64,000 nt of DNA from Sphingomonas adhaesiva (GTDB lineage Bacteria > Pseudomonadota > Alphaproteobacteria > Sphingomonadales > Sphingomonadaceae). The stretch is from positions 341,001 through 405,000 of the forward strand of contig NZ_JAQIJT010000002.1 of the NCBI RefSeq assembly GCF_036946125.1, in the 5' to 3' direction. The notes under the pieces were generated by a model. That model was not told the origin of the DNA, searched no databases, and saw nothing but the letters and a program-made list of their open reading frames with translations. Both the position numbers and the translations under genes were made by a program. Of this stretch, positions 36,001 through 42,833 are shown in pieces (positions within the stretch are counted from its first letter, which is position 1; each line of letters begins with the position of its first letter).

Positions 36001-36651
36001 ATAGGCGTCCGCCGCGGTCGTGTCGCCGCGCGCGATCAACCGGACCAGCGGCGAGACGCGGTGGCTGGCGGACACCTGCGTGAAGCCGATGCGGGCGGCG
36101 AGCGCGGCCAGCGCCGCCTCGTGCGCGACATGGCGCCAGCCGTGCATCAGCACGATCGCGACGCTGCGGAAGCCCGCGTCGAAGGCGGCGCGCAAGGCGC
36201 TGTCCGCCGCTGCGATGTCGAGCGCGCGGATGGTGCGGCCGTCGACATCGACGCGCTCGTCGATCTCGATCACATGGTCGGCGAGCGGCGGCGCCTTGTG
36301 GATGGCGCGCGCGAAGATGTCGGGCCGGTCCTGATAGCCGATCGCCGGCGCATCGCCGAACCCGCGCGTGATCGCGAGCACCATGGGCTCGCCGCGCCGT
36401 TCGAGCAGCGCGTTGGTCGCGACGGTCGTGCCGATCCGGACGTCGATCGGCGGCAGCGCGCCATCGGTGACGCCCGACAGCCGCCGCACCGCCTCCACCG
36501 CGGCATCGTCGTAGCGGCCGGGATCGATCGACAGCAGCTTGACGATCGCGATCGTCCCGTCCGCGCGCTCCGCGACCACGTCGGTGAAGGTGCCGCCCCG
36601 GTCGATCGCGATGCGGCGGAGGGGGGCGGGGCGATCGTCCGGGGAGGCCAT
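33076..36651 (-). CDS. 5-oxoprolinase/hydantoinase (fused HyuA-HyuB)
   Basis: A 1191-residue ATP-dependent amidohydrolase with both halves in one chain, as in eukaryotic OPLAH. The HyuA half (about 1-640) starts RIAIDRGGTFTDVVAER and contains RIGTTVATNALLERRG and the glycine-rich GFDMGGTSTDVSLW. A short linker with a TQVDTQVD duplication (codons near 34615-34635) leads to the HyuB half (about 665-1191), with ERLDFSCAIFD, HIPVHLGSMGDCVRHL, NDPYRGGTHLPDITVVQPVF and PGGGGYG. The reaction is likely ATP-driven opening of 5-oxoproline to glutamate, although N-methylhydantoin or acetophenone-type substrates cannot be excluded. It leads the operon with DUF969, DUF979 and DUF2891. Confidence 0.92.
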   Translation of the reverse strand: MASPDDRPAPLRRIAIDRGGTFTDVVAERADGTIAIVKLLSIDPGRYDDAAVEAVRRLSGVTDGALPPIDVRIGTTVATNALLERRGEPMVLAITRGFGDAPAIGYQDRPDIFARAIHKAPPLADHVIEIDERVDVDGRTIRALDIAAADSALRAAFDAGFRSVAIVLMHGWRHVAHEAALAALAARIGFTQVSASHRVSPLVRLIARGDTTAADAYLSPVLRRYVDALEAAFGGAPLFMRSSGGLAMARDVSGKDALLSGPAGGIVGMAAAAGAAGAPRVIGFDMGGTSTDVSLWAGAFERRQEAVIGGVRVSAPMLRIDTVAAGGGSICRFDGGRFVVGPESAGADPGPACYRRGGPLTVTDCNLLLGKIVPAHFPAVFGPGRDQPLDRDAAQARLDELLDTVAAAGGTRPDPMAAAEGLVAIAVASMANAIKAVSVARGHDPASYALMSFGGAGGQHACLVADALGIAQVLAHPLAGVLSAWGIALADRRAVRQRTTEAPLADDAWRAALDDLAVDARREVGVGAVVERTATLRYARTDQGIDVAVGAATAMASAFAAAHRERFGFVGDDDLIVERVQVEAVLPTPPLAAMPVAAEAHPAEETRVTMAGARHRAPLHRRPALGPGALVAGPALIVDDTSTVAVEPGWSATMLDDGTLRLTRSAPRTATADTQVDTQVDPVRLAIFAGLFMGLAEEMGSALQRSAASVNIRERLDFSCAIFDADGHLIANAPHIPVHLGSMGDCVRHLIASRAADGRGMRAGDAYAVNDPYRGGTHLPDITVVQPVFAGGATPAFFVAARGHHADVGGTSPGSMPADSRSLRDEGVVLDDILVMAQGRLRDAELRALFAAGPHPARNIDQNMADLAAQLAACAHGVSGLERLVEEQGLAVVSGYMEHVQAHAEMLARRAIRDLSDGTFAYPTDDGAVVRVAVRVDAAAGALTVDFTGTSAQRPGNTNAPLAVTRAAVLYVLRTLVASDTPLNDGFLRPVTLVVPPGSMLNPRFPAAVVAGNVETSQVVTDALMGALGAMAASQGTMNNFTFGDAARQYYETIAGGAGAGAGFAGASAVQTHMTNSRLTDPEVLETRFPVLLEEFSIRRGSGGAGEWRGGDGATRRLRFLAPMRANILSNHRRIAPFGLAGGGDGAPGANRIERADGGVETLGSVASADMAPGDVFVIETPGGGGYGTAR

Positions 36652-36694
36652 GCGGCCGTATCGCAGCTGACGCCGGCGATGTCACTCGCGCCGC

Positions 36695-37258
36695 TCAGCG
36701 GAAGGCGGCGGAGACGATGGCCTGATGCCCGAGGACGAACTGCCCGACATAGGTGACGAAGCTGATCGTCAGCCCGACCAGGAACACGCGGTACGCCCAT
36801 CCCAGCAGGCGGTATTTCTTGTAGTGCAGCACGCGGCCGTTCTGGTGCACGTCGCGCGCCATCGTCGCGAAGATGGTGTCGTCGCTCTGCATCTGCTCGC
36901 ACAGGCGGGCGACGTATTCGTCTTCGTCGAGCTGGCTGAACGAGCCGAAGAACAGCAGGTTGGGGCGCGGCGTGCGGATCGTGCGGACCTGCGGCAGGAT
37001 CGCGAGCACCGCGAGCACCGCCGCGAAGAACGCGAACGCGCCCAGGATCAGCAGGGGCAGCGGCGTGCCGCCGCCGTTGCTCTGGCCGATCGCGATCGTG
37101 AAGATGACGAAGGTCGCCCCCATCAGGATGCTCGCCTTCTGGTCCGCCATCTGGCTCAGCGTCACATGCGTGCGATGCACCGCGACCAGCATGTCGATCG
37201 CGTTCGCGGTGTAGCGCGCCGGGATATGACGCCCGGGATCGCCATCGTCGTCGCGCAT
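36695..37258 (-). CDS. Pycsar-effector-like membrane protein (DUF5706/PycTM)
   Basis: A 187-residue membrane protein with an N-terminal helix containing RTHVTLSQMADQKASILMG, which is the signature of the PycTM/DUF5706 domain. Membrane segments lie at about 44-59, 66-89 and 157-177. PycTM proteins are effectors that damage the membrane on binding cyclic CMP or UMP made by a phage-sensing cyclase, but stand-alone relatives without a cyclase are also common. No nucleotide cyclase or CD-NTase is present nearby, so a defence role is not demonstrated. GGGGGAA lies directly before the start. It runs in the same direction as the oxoprolinase operon, 43 bases upstream of it. Confidence 0.75.
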   Translation of the reverse strand: MRDDDGDPGRHIPARYTANAIDMLVAVHRTHVTLSQMADQKASILMGATFVIFTIAIGQSNGGGTPLPLLILGAFAFFAAVLAVLAILPQVRTIRTPRPNLLFFGSFSQLDEDEYVARLCEQMQSDDTIFATMARDVHQNGRVLHYKKYRLLGWAYRVFLVGLTISFVTYVGQFVLGHQAIVSAAFR

Positions 37259-37424
37259 GTTCCGTTCCCCCCGTATCCGCCCCGGCGACGAAATGCCGTG
37301 TCGCGGCGTGTTTGCACAGCGAAAATGCGCGCGGCGACGGCGGCGCGCGGCGTGGTACCCGGATGGCCCGCGTTCGTTTGACCTGCTATCCATCCGGTTG
37401 AAGCCACGCGCGAAGGGACCTTCC

Positions 37425-37931
37425 ATGCCGCTGATTGTGAACGGGAAGCAGGCGGACGCCCCGGCCGACCCACGCGTTTCGCTGCTCGATCACCTGCGCG
37501 AGAACCTGCACCTGACCGGCACGAAGAAGGGCTGCAACCAGGGCGCGTGCGGCGCCTGTACCGTGCTGGTGGACGGCGAGCGGATCCTGTCCTGCCTCGC
37601 GCTCGCGGTGCAGTACGACGGGCGTGCGATCACGACGATCGAGGGGCTGGCCGACGGCGATGCGCTGCACCCGTTGCAGGCCGCCTTCGTCGAGCACGAC
37701 GGCTTCCAGTGCGGCTATTGCACGCCCGGGCAGATCTGCTCGGCGATCGGCATGGCCGGCGAGCTGGAGCGCGGGGTGCCGAGCCACGTCAGCGCCGATC
37801 TGTCGGGGCGGGCGTCGTGGACGCGCGAGGAGATACAGGAGCGGATGAGCGGCAATCTGTGTCGCTGCGGCGCGCACAACGGGATCGTGGACGCCATCCG
37901 GGCAACCTTCGCGGCGGAGGCATCGGCATGA
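37425..37931 (+). CDS. Molybdenum hydroxylase [2Fe-2S] subunit (PaoA/YagT-like)
   Basis: A 168-residue small subunit of a xanthine-oxidase-family enzyme. It carries the plant-type [2Fe-2S] centre (CNQGACGACTVLVDG, then C) and the second centre (CGYCTPGQ and CRCG). E. coli PaoA has a Tat signal; none is seen here, so the enzyme is probably cytoplasmic. The gene has a four-base overlap with the FAD subunit. The start ATG 37425 follows a GAAGGGACC segment. The three-gene set has no XdhC/PaoD-type insertion chaperone beside it. Confidence 0.92.
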   Translation: MPLIVNGKQADAPADPRVSLLDHLRENLHLTGTKKGCNQGACGACTVLVDGERILSCLALAVQYDGRAITTIEGLADGDALHPLQAAFVEHDGFQCGYCTPGQICSAIGMAGELERGVPSHVSADLSGRASWTREEIQERMSGNLCRCGAHNGIVDAIRATFAAEASA

Positions 37932-38917
37932 CGCCGTTCGATTACGCCCGCGCCGCGGATACCGCCGACGCGCTGCGGCAGGGCGCGGTCGCCGGTACCG
38001 CCTATCTGGGCGGCGGTACCAATCTGGTCGACCTGATGCGCGAGACGGTCGCGCGGCCGGCGCGGCTGGTCGACGTCAGCACGCTGCCCGCCGCGATCGG
38101 GGAGACGGCGGACGGGGGGCTGACGATCGGCGCCGCGGTCCGCAACACCGCGCTGGCCGAGCATCCCGCGGTACGCGCGCGCTACCCGCTGCTGTCGCGC
38201 GCGATCCTGGCCGGCGCGTCGGCGCAGATCCGCAACATGGCGACGGTGGGCGGCAACCTGCTGCAACGCACGCGCTGCACCTATTTCTACGACACCGACG
38301 GATCGCGCTGCAACAAGCGGGAGCCGGGCGCAGGATGCGATGCGCGCGAGGGGTTCAACCGCATCCACGCGGTCCTGGGCGCGTCGGACGCGTGCGTGGC
38401 GACCCATCCGTCGGACATGTGCGTCGCGCTGGCCGCGCTGGACGCGACGGTCCATGTCGCGGGTCCGGGCGGCGCGCGGACTATCCCCTTCGCCGATCTC
38501 CATCGCCTGCCCGGCGACCGGCCCGATCGCGACACCCACCTCGACCCCGGCGAGCTCGTGACGGCCGTCGCGCTGCCGCCGCTGCCCGACGGCGCGCGGT
38601 CGACCTATCGCAAGGTGCGCGACCGGGCGAGCTATGCCTTCGCGCTGGTGTCGGTCGCGGCGGTGCTGGAGCTGGAGGGCGATCGCATCCGGCACGTCCG
38701 CATCGCGTTCGGCGGCGTCGCGCACAAGCCGTGGCGCGCCGCGACGGCGGAGGCGGCGCTGCTCGGCGCGGCGGCGACGCGTCAGGCGTTCCTCGACGCC
38801 GCGGCGGCGGAGTTCGCGGACGCGCGCCCGCTGCGCGACAATGCGTTCAAGCCGGCGCTGGCGACGCGCACGCTGGCCGCGGTGCTGGAAGACCTGTCGA
38901 CGGGAGTGGCGGCATGA
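37928..38917 (+). CDS. Molybdenum hydroxylase FAD subunit (PaoB/YagS-like)
   Basis: A 329-residue medium subunit with the FAD-binding motif LGGGTNLVDLM and the TVGGNLLQRTRC loop. The insertion CTYFYDTDGSRCNKREPGAGCDA is the extra Cys-rich segment of the PaoB/YagS branch, where it binds a [4Fe-4S] cluster. This places the enzyme with aldehyde oxidoreductases of the PaoABC type rather than classic xanthine dehydrogenases. It overlaps both neighbours by four bases. Confidence 0.92.
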   Translation: MTPFDYARAADTADALRQGAVAGTAYLGGGTNLVDLMRETVARPARLVDVSTLPAAIGETADGGLTIGAAVRNTALAEHPAVRARYPLLSRAILAGASAQIRNMATVGGNLLQRTRCTYFYDTDGSRCNKREPGAGCDAREGFNRIHAVLGASDACVATHPSDMCVALAALDATVHVAGPGGARTIPFADLHRLPGDRPDRDTHLDPGELVTAVALPPLPDGARSTYRKVRDRASYAFALVSVAAVLELEGDRIRHVRIAFGGVAHKPWRAATAEAALLGAAATRQAFLDAAAAEFADARPLRDNAFKPALATRTLAAVLEDLSTGVAA

Positions 38918-41265
38918 GCATCATCGACAGCGCCAAACAGGCAGCGCAGGGCCTGGTACAGGAGCTGGTACAGGGCGCCATGACGAAGCTGGTGCCGCTG
39001 GCGCCCGACAGCTGGATCCCCGGCGGCGTCCCCGACCCGCTGATCGCGCGCAAGCATGGACTGATCGGGCAGCCCGTCTCGCGGCTCGACGGCGCATTGA
39101 AGGTGCGGGGCGAGGCTGCGTTCGCTGCGGAGCATCGCTTCCCCGACATGACCTATGCCGCGCTCGCCTATGCGACCATCGCGCGCGGGCGGATCGCGAC
39201 GATCGATGCCGCGGCGGCGGAGGCGGCGCCCGGCGTGGTGCTGGTGATGACGCACCGGAACGCGCCGCGCATGGCGACGCCGCCGGTGTTCGGCTCGTCA
39301 CCGTCCGCCGTGGGGCCGGCCGACCTGCCGATCCTGCAGGACGATCGCATCCACTGGAACGGGCAGCCGATCGCGTGCGTGCTGGCCGAGACGCAGGAAC
39401 AGGCCGATCACGCCGTCTCGCTGCTGCGCGTGACCTACGCCGCGGAGGAGTCGACCACCTCGCTCGCGGGCGCCAGGGCGAACGGTATCGAGCAGGGGCT
39501 GTTCATGGGTCAGCCGCTGCTGAACGAGATCGGCGATGCCGAGGCGGCCTTCGCGGCGGCGCCGCACAAGGTCGATCACCTCTATCGCACGCCGCGGCAC
39601 AACCACAATCCGATCGAGCCGCATGCGGCGACGATCGCCTGGATCGGCGACGAGCTGGTGATCCACGACGCCAGCCAGATGGTGACGCAGCAGGCGCAGA
39701 CGATGGCCGATACGTTCGGGCTGGCGACCGATCGGGTGCGGCTGACCTCGCCCTATGTCGGCGGCGGGTTCGGCAGCAAGGGGCTGTGGGATCATCAGGT
39801 GATCGGCGCGGCGGCGGCGAAGCTGGCGGGCCGTCCCGTGCGCATCGCCCTGTCGCGCGAGGGCGTCTACCGCGTCGTCGGCGGGCGCACGCTCACCGAG
39901 CAGCGCGTGGCGATCGGCGCCGATGCGGACGGGCGGTTCCAGGCGCTGATCCACACCGGGCTGTCGGTCATGACGCCGCACAACAACATGCCCGAGCCGT
40001 TCATCCTGGGGACGCAGGCGGGCTATGCCGCGCCGAACATCCTGCTGAAGGTGGAGGTGACGCGGATGAACATGCTCGCCAACACCTTCATGCGCGCGCC
40101 GGGCGAGGCGGTCGGCACCTTCGCGCTCGAATCCGCGATCGACGAGCTGGCGGTGGAACTGGGGATCGACCCGGTCGAGCTGCGGCTGCGCAACGAACCG
40201 GACAAGGACCCGACCAACGGTCTGCCCTTCTCCTCGCGCCATATCGCGCAGGCGTGGCGCGAGGGGGCGGCGCGCTTCGGCTGGAACGATCGCCCGGCGC
40301 GCGGCACGCGGCGGGAGGGCGAATGGCGCATCGGCGTGGGCTGCGCGACCGGCACCTATCCCTATTACCGGATGCCCGGCGCGGAGGCGCGCATCACGCT
40401 GACCCGCGAGGGCGATGCGGTGACGGCGCTGGTCGAGGTGGCGGCGGCGGAAATGGGGATGGGCACCTCCACCACCACCGCGATCGTCGCGGCGGAGCGG
40501 CTGGGCCTGCCGCTCGACCGCGTCGCGGTGGGCTATGGCGACAGCGCCATTCCCGGCGCGATCATGGCCGGGGGATCGCAGCAGACCGCGGCGATCGGCG
40601 CCGCGGTGATCGCCGCGCACACCGCGCTGGTCGGCGACCTGCTCCAGCTCGCGGGCAACGATTCGCCGCTCGCCGGCCTGTCGCCCGAAGAGGTCGGGTG
40701 CGACGACGGTGGCCTCGCCAGCCTCGCCGACCCGGCGCGGCGCGAAAGCTATGCCTCGATCCTCGGCCGGGCGCAGCGCGACAGCGTCACCGCGACGAAG
40801 GCGGGGTCTGCACCGCTGGAGACGATGCACTGGTCGATGCATTCGCACAGCGCGCTGTTCTGCGAGGTACGGGTCAATGCGGTGACGGGCGAAACCCGCG
40901 TCAGCCGCTTCCTCGGCGCGTTCGATTGCGGCCGCATCCTCAATCCCAAGACGGCGCGCAGCCAGTTCCGCGGCGGGATCATCATGGGGCTGGGCATGGC
41001 GCTGATGGAGGAGACGCAGTTCGACGAACGCAACGGGCGGATCATGAACCCCAGCCTGGCCGAATATCACGTGCCGGTGCATCTCGACGTGCCCGAGATC
41101 GACGTGATCTGGACCGACATCCCCGATCCCCACGCCCCGATGGGCGCGCACGGGATCGGGGAGATCGGGATCACCGGCGTCGCCGCGGCGGTCGCGAATG
41201 CGATCTACGACGCGACGGGCACGCGGGTCCGCGACCTGCCGATCACGCTCGACAAGGTGGTCTGA
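38914..41265 (+). CDS. Molybdenum hydroxylase large subunit (PaoC/YagR-like)
   Basis: A 783-residue molybdopterin-binding catalytic subunit. Landmarks are the N-terminal RLDGALKVRGEAAF, the cofactor-binding YVGGGFGSKG, the ANTFMRAPGEAVG segment and the active-site Glu750 in GIGEIGITG, which is the base used for hydroxylation. PaoABC enzymes oxidise aromatic and other aldehydes to acids, a useful detoxification step for a catabolic organism. The first ~25 residues form an amphipathic stretch not usual in the family. Its stop codon forms one arm of the hairpin shared with the convergent gene. Confidence 0.92.
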   Translation: MSIIDSAKQAAQGLVQELVQGAMTKLVPLAPDSWIPGGVPDPLIARKHGLIGQPVSRLDGALKVRGEAAFAAEHRFPDMTYAALAYATIARGRIATIDAAAAEAAPGVVLVMTHRNAPRMATPPVFGSSPSAVGPADLPILQDDRIHWNGQPIACVLAETQEQADHAVSLLRVTYAAEESTTSLAGARANGIEQGLFMGQPLLNEIGDAEAAFAAAPHKVDHLYRTPRHNHNPIEPHAATIAWIGDELVIHDASQMVTQQAQTMADTFGLATDRVRLTSPYVGGGFGSKGLWDHQVIGAAAAKLAGRPVRIALSREGVYRVVGGRTLTEQRVAIGADADGRFQALIHTGLSVMTPHNNMPEPFILGTQAGYAAPNILLKVEVTRMNMLANTFMRAPGEAVGTFALESAIDELAVELGIDPVELRLRNEPDKDPTNGLPFSSRHIAQAWREGAARFGWNDRPARGTRREGEWRIGVGCATGTYPYYRMPGAEARITLTREGDAVTALVEVAAAEMGMGTSTTTAIVAAERLGLPLDRVAVGYGDSAIPGAIMAGGSQQTAAIGAAVIAAHTALVGDLLQLAGNDSPLAGLSPEEVGCDDGGLASLADPARRESYASILGRAQRDSVTATKAGSAPLETMHWSMHSHSALFCEVRVNAVTGETRVSRFLGAFDCGRILNPKTARSQFRGGIIMGLGMALMEETQFDERNGRIMNPSLAEYHVPVHLDVPEIDVIWTDIPDPHAPMGAHGIGEIGITGVAAAVANAIYDATGTRVRDLPITLDKVV

Positions 41266-41287
41266 TCGCGCGGCCCCGCCGCGATCA
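41263..41287. terminator. Hairpin made of two facing stop codons
   Basis: TGATCGCG (41263-41270) pairs with CGCGATCA (41280-41287). The left arm begins with the TGA of the molybdenum hydroxylase and the right arm ends with the complement of the TGA of the convergent gene. A nine-base GC-rich loop is between them. There is no U-tract; the placement suggests a compact two-way terminator. Confidence 0.5.
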
Positions 41288-41686
41288 CCCCTTTACCGCG
41301 TGCGATCCGTGGCGGATGCGCGCGCTGGCGATGCTTTCGGTCATCGTCTCATATTGGGCGACGGAAAAGCCCGCCGCGAAGAAGGCGCGAACCTCGCTGG
41401 CGGGCACGGCGAAGCTCATGTGCCAGGTCAGCACCGCCATCCGCCGCAGCGCCTCCAGCCGCGGGTCGGCGAGATGCGCGGGATGACGCCGCGTGCCGAA
41501 GACCTTGCCCAGCGCGATCGACATGCGGCCGGGGCGCGACAGCGAGGACAGCCGGTCGCCGCGCGCCAGCGCGACCACCGACCATTCGAGCCCGGTCAGG
41601 CGGCCTTCGTCATCCGCGACCGCCGGCGGGGCGACCGGGAAGGTGGCGGTGTGGAGCGGGTCGCCGGAGAAATCGACATAGGCCAT
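41285..41686 (-). CDS. Hypothetical protein, 133 aa
   Basis: A 133-residue soluble protein that I do not recognise with confidence. The TGLEWSVVALARGDRLSSL, LADPRLEALRRMAVLTWHMSF and VRAFFAAGFSVAQYE segments look like a compact helical domain, and similar sequences seem to occur in other sphingomonads. AAGGAAG precedes the ATG. It is the probable target of the TetR regulator upstream, because a strong promoter with three operator-like repeats faces it. There are about 250 bases between that promoter and the start. Confidence 0.7.
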   Translation of the reverse strand: MAYVDFSGDPLHTATFPVAPPAVADDEGRLTGLEWSVVALARGDRLSSLSRPGRMSIALGKVFGTRRHPAHLADPRLEALRRMAVLTWHMSFAVPASEVRAFFAAGFSVAQYETMTESIASARIRHGSHAVKG

Positions 41687-41848
41687 GGCAGGCTTCCTTG
41701 GACGGTGCGCGCGTCTCCGCCTCGCGATCCCATCCGGATCGCGACGACAGCGGCGCGGAATGACGGACGCAGCGACCCCGGGGCCGCGCGGCGCGGGCGA
41801 AGGGGTGACGGCGGTTCGGGGGGTAAGGCGGACGTGCGGGGCGCGCGG

Positions 41849-41887
41849 TCACCTGGTGTTGGATCGACGGACCGGATGGTGTTGCAT
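41849..41887 (-). CDS. Possible leader peptide, 12 codons
   Basis: ATG at 41887 is preceded by GGGAGGGAG at ideal spacing and encodes MQHHPVRRSNTR before a stop. It starts about 50 bases downstream of the predicted transcription start of the TetR-controlled promoter. It may be an upstream reading frame that tunes expression, or chance. Confidence 0.3.
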   Translation of the reverse strand: MQHHPVRRSNTR

Positions 41888-41937
41888 GAACTCCCTCCCT
41901 TCGAGAGCGACGGGGCGCCGCGGCTTGGCGTCTCTTC

Positions 41938-42001
41938 TATACTGATCGGTATAGAAGCACCGGACGGTCGGCGTCAACGACTTTCTGTACCGCCCGGTAG
42001 A
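41938..42001 (-). promoter_or_regulatory. TetR-controlled promoter with three operator-like repeats
   Basis: On the minus strand TTGACG (41972-41977) and TATACC (41948-41953) are 18 bases apart. Three copies of ACyGnnCGGT lie at 41941-41950 (over the -10, inside a perfect 9-bp inverted repeat, 41934-41942 with 41949-41957), 41959-41968 (in the spacer) and 41989-41998 (upstream of the -35). This is the layout of a repressible promoter reading towards the 133-aa gene. Confidence 0.6.
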
Positions 42002-42006
42002 TTATT

Positions 42007-42618
42007 TCACCGGCCCGGCCACATCGACAGGCTGGTGTCGACGATGCGCGTCAGGTCGGCCCGCGTCGCGCCCGACCCGGCCTGCACCGCCATGCCCTGG
42101 AGGATCGCGTAGAGATAGCTCGTCAGCCCGGCGACATCGACGTGCGCGGGAAGGTCGCCCTCGCGCTTGGCCTGTTCGAACCGCTCCACCAGTGCGGCCT
42201 GCGACGATGAGCGGCGCTGGATCACGTCGGCCTTGATCGACTCGGCCTCGGCGCCGCACGCGGTGGCGCTGATGACGCCCAGGCACCCCTTGGGATCGCA
42301 ATTGCTCGTCTGCGCGTCGATCGCGCCGCGCATGAAATGCTCGGCGACGGCGCGTGCGGTGGGCTGCTTCAGCGCCTCGCGCGTATATTGCAGCTTCTCC
42401 GCCTCGTAGAGGTCGAGCGCCTTGTGGAACAGCGCCTCCTTGTTGCCGAAGGCGGCGTAGAGGCTGGGTTTGGTGATGCCCATCGCCTCGGTCAGATCGG
42501 CCATGGAGGCGCCGTCATACCCCTTGGCCCAGAACACCCCGAGTGCGGCGGTCAGCGCCCGATCGACACAGAATTCGCGCGGGCGGCCCTTGCTGGCGGT
42601 GGCGGTCGAGGTTTCCAT
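42007..42618 (-). CDS. TetR-family transcriptional regulator
   Basis: A 203-residue repressor-type regulator. The helix-turn-helix is at about 25-55 (ASMADLTEAMGITKPSLYAAFGNKEALF), and the rest is a ligand-binding helical domain with a CDPKGC segment near 108. It probably represses itself and the 133-aa gene, because related palindromes lie at its own start and in the downstream promoter. The transcript looks leaderless: TTGCTC and TATATA (minus strand, 42651-42656 and 42628-42633) place the start of RNA within a few bases of ATG 42618, and no ribosome site is present. Confidence 0.88.
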   Translation of the reverse strand: METSTATASKGRPREFCVDRALTAALGVFWAKGYDGASMADLTEAMGITKPSLYAAFGNKEALFHKALDLYEAEKLQYTREALKQPTARAVAEHFMRGAIDAQTSNCDPKGCLGVISATACGAEAESIKADVIQRRSSSQAALVERFEQAKREGDLPAHVDVAGLTSYLYAILQGMAVQAGSGATRADLTRIVDTSLSMWPGR

Positions 42619-42656
42619 AACGGTCGGTATATAATGGCGGTTCGCGTGCGGAGCAA
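42617..42656 (-). promoter_or_regulatory. tetR promoter and operator
   Basis: TTGCTC (42651-42656) and TATATA (42628-42633) are 17 bases apart on the minus strand. The operator-like AACGGTCGGT (42619-42628) overlaps the -10 and start region, matching 12 of 16 bases of the site at 41938-41953. This supports autoregulation. Confidence 0.55.
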
Positions 42657-42833
42657 CTCGGCGTGACGCCGGCCTTAGTTCAAACGCCGGCCCTCATCCA
42701 AACGGGGTATGTTCATCTGGGGTTAACCGTTTAGTCCGGTCGACGCGGGGTTCGATGGGCGGAGCGGACCCGCGCGGAGCGTCCGCAGGTGGCATGGACG
42801 GGGACGACGACACGGCCGCATCGGGGTGGGGGC

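Larger units (their letters stand above)
41687..42006. other. Long leader and control region of the 133-aa gene
   Basis: These 320 bases hold, on the minus strand, a promoter with operators (41938-42001), a 12-codon reading frame with a very strong ribosome site (41849-41887), and about 160 further bases with no gene seen. The arrangement leaves an unusually long transcribed leader. Confidence 0.5.

Noticed and set aside
33256..36756. Plus-strand open frame of 1166 codons opposite the 5-oxoprolinase
   Set aside because: A shadow of the minus-strand gene, which has clear HyuA and HyuB motifs; the plus-strand translation has none.
36695..37258. Complete Pycsar defence system
   Set aside because: Only the effector-like membrane protein is present; the neighbours are an oxoprolinase operon and a molybdenum hydroxylase, with no cyclase.
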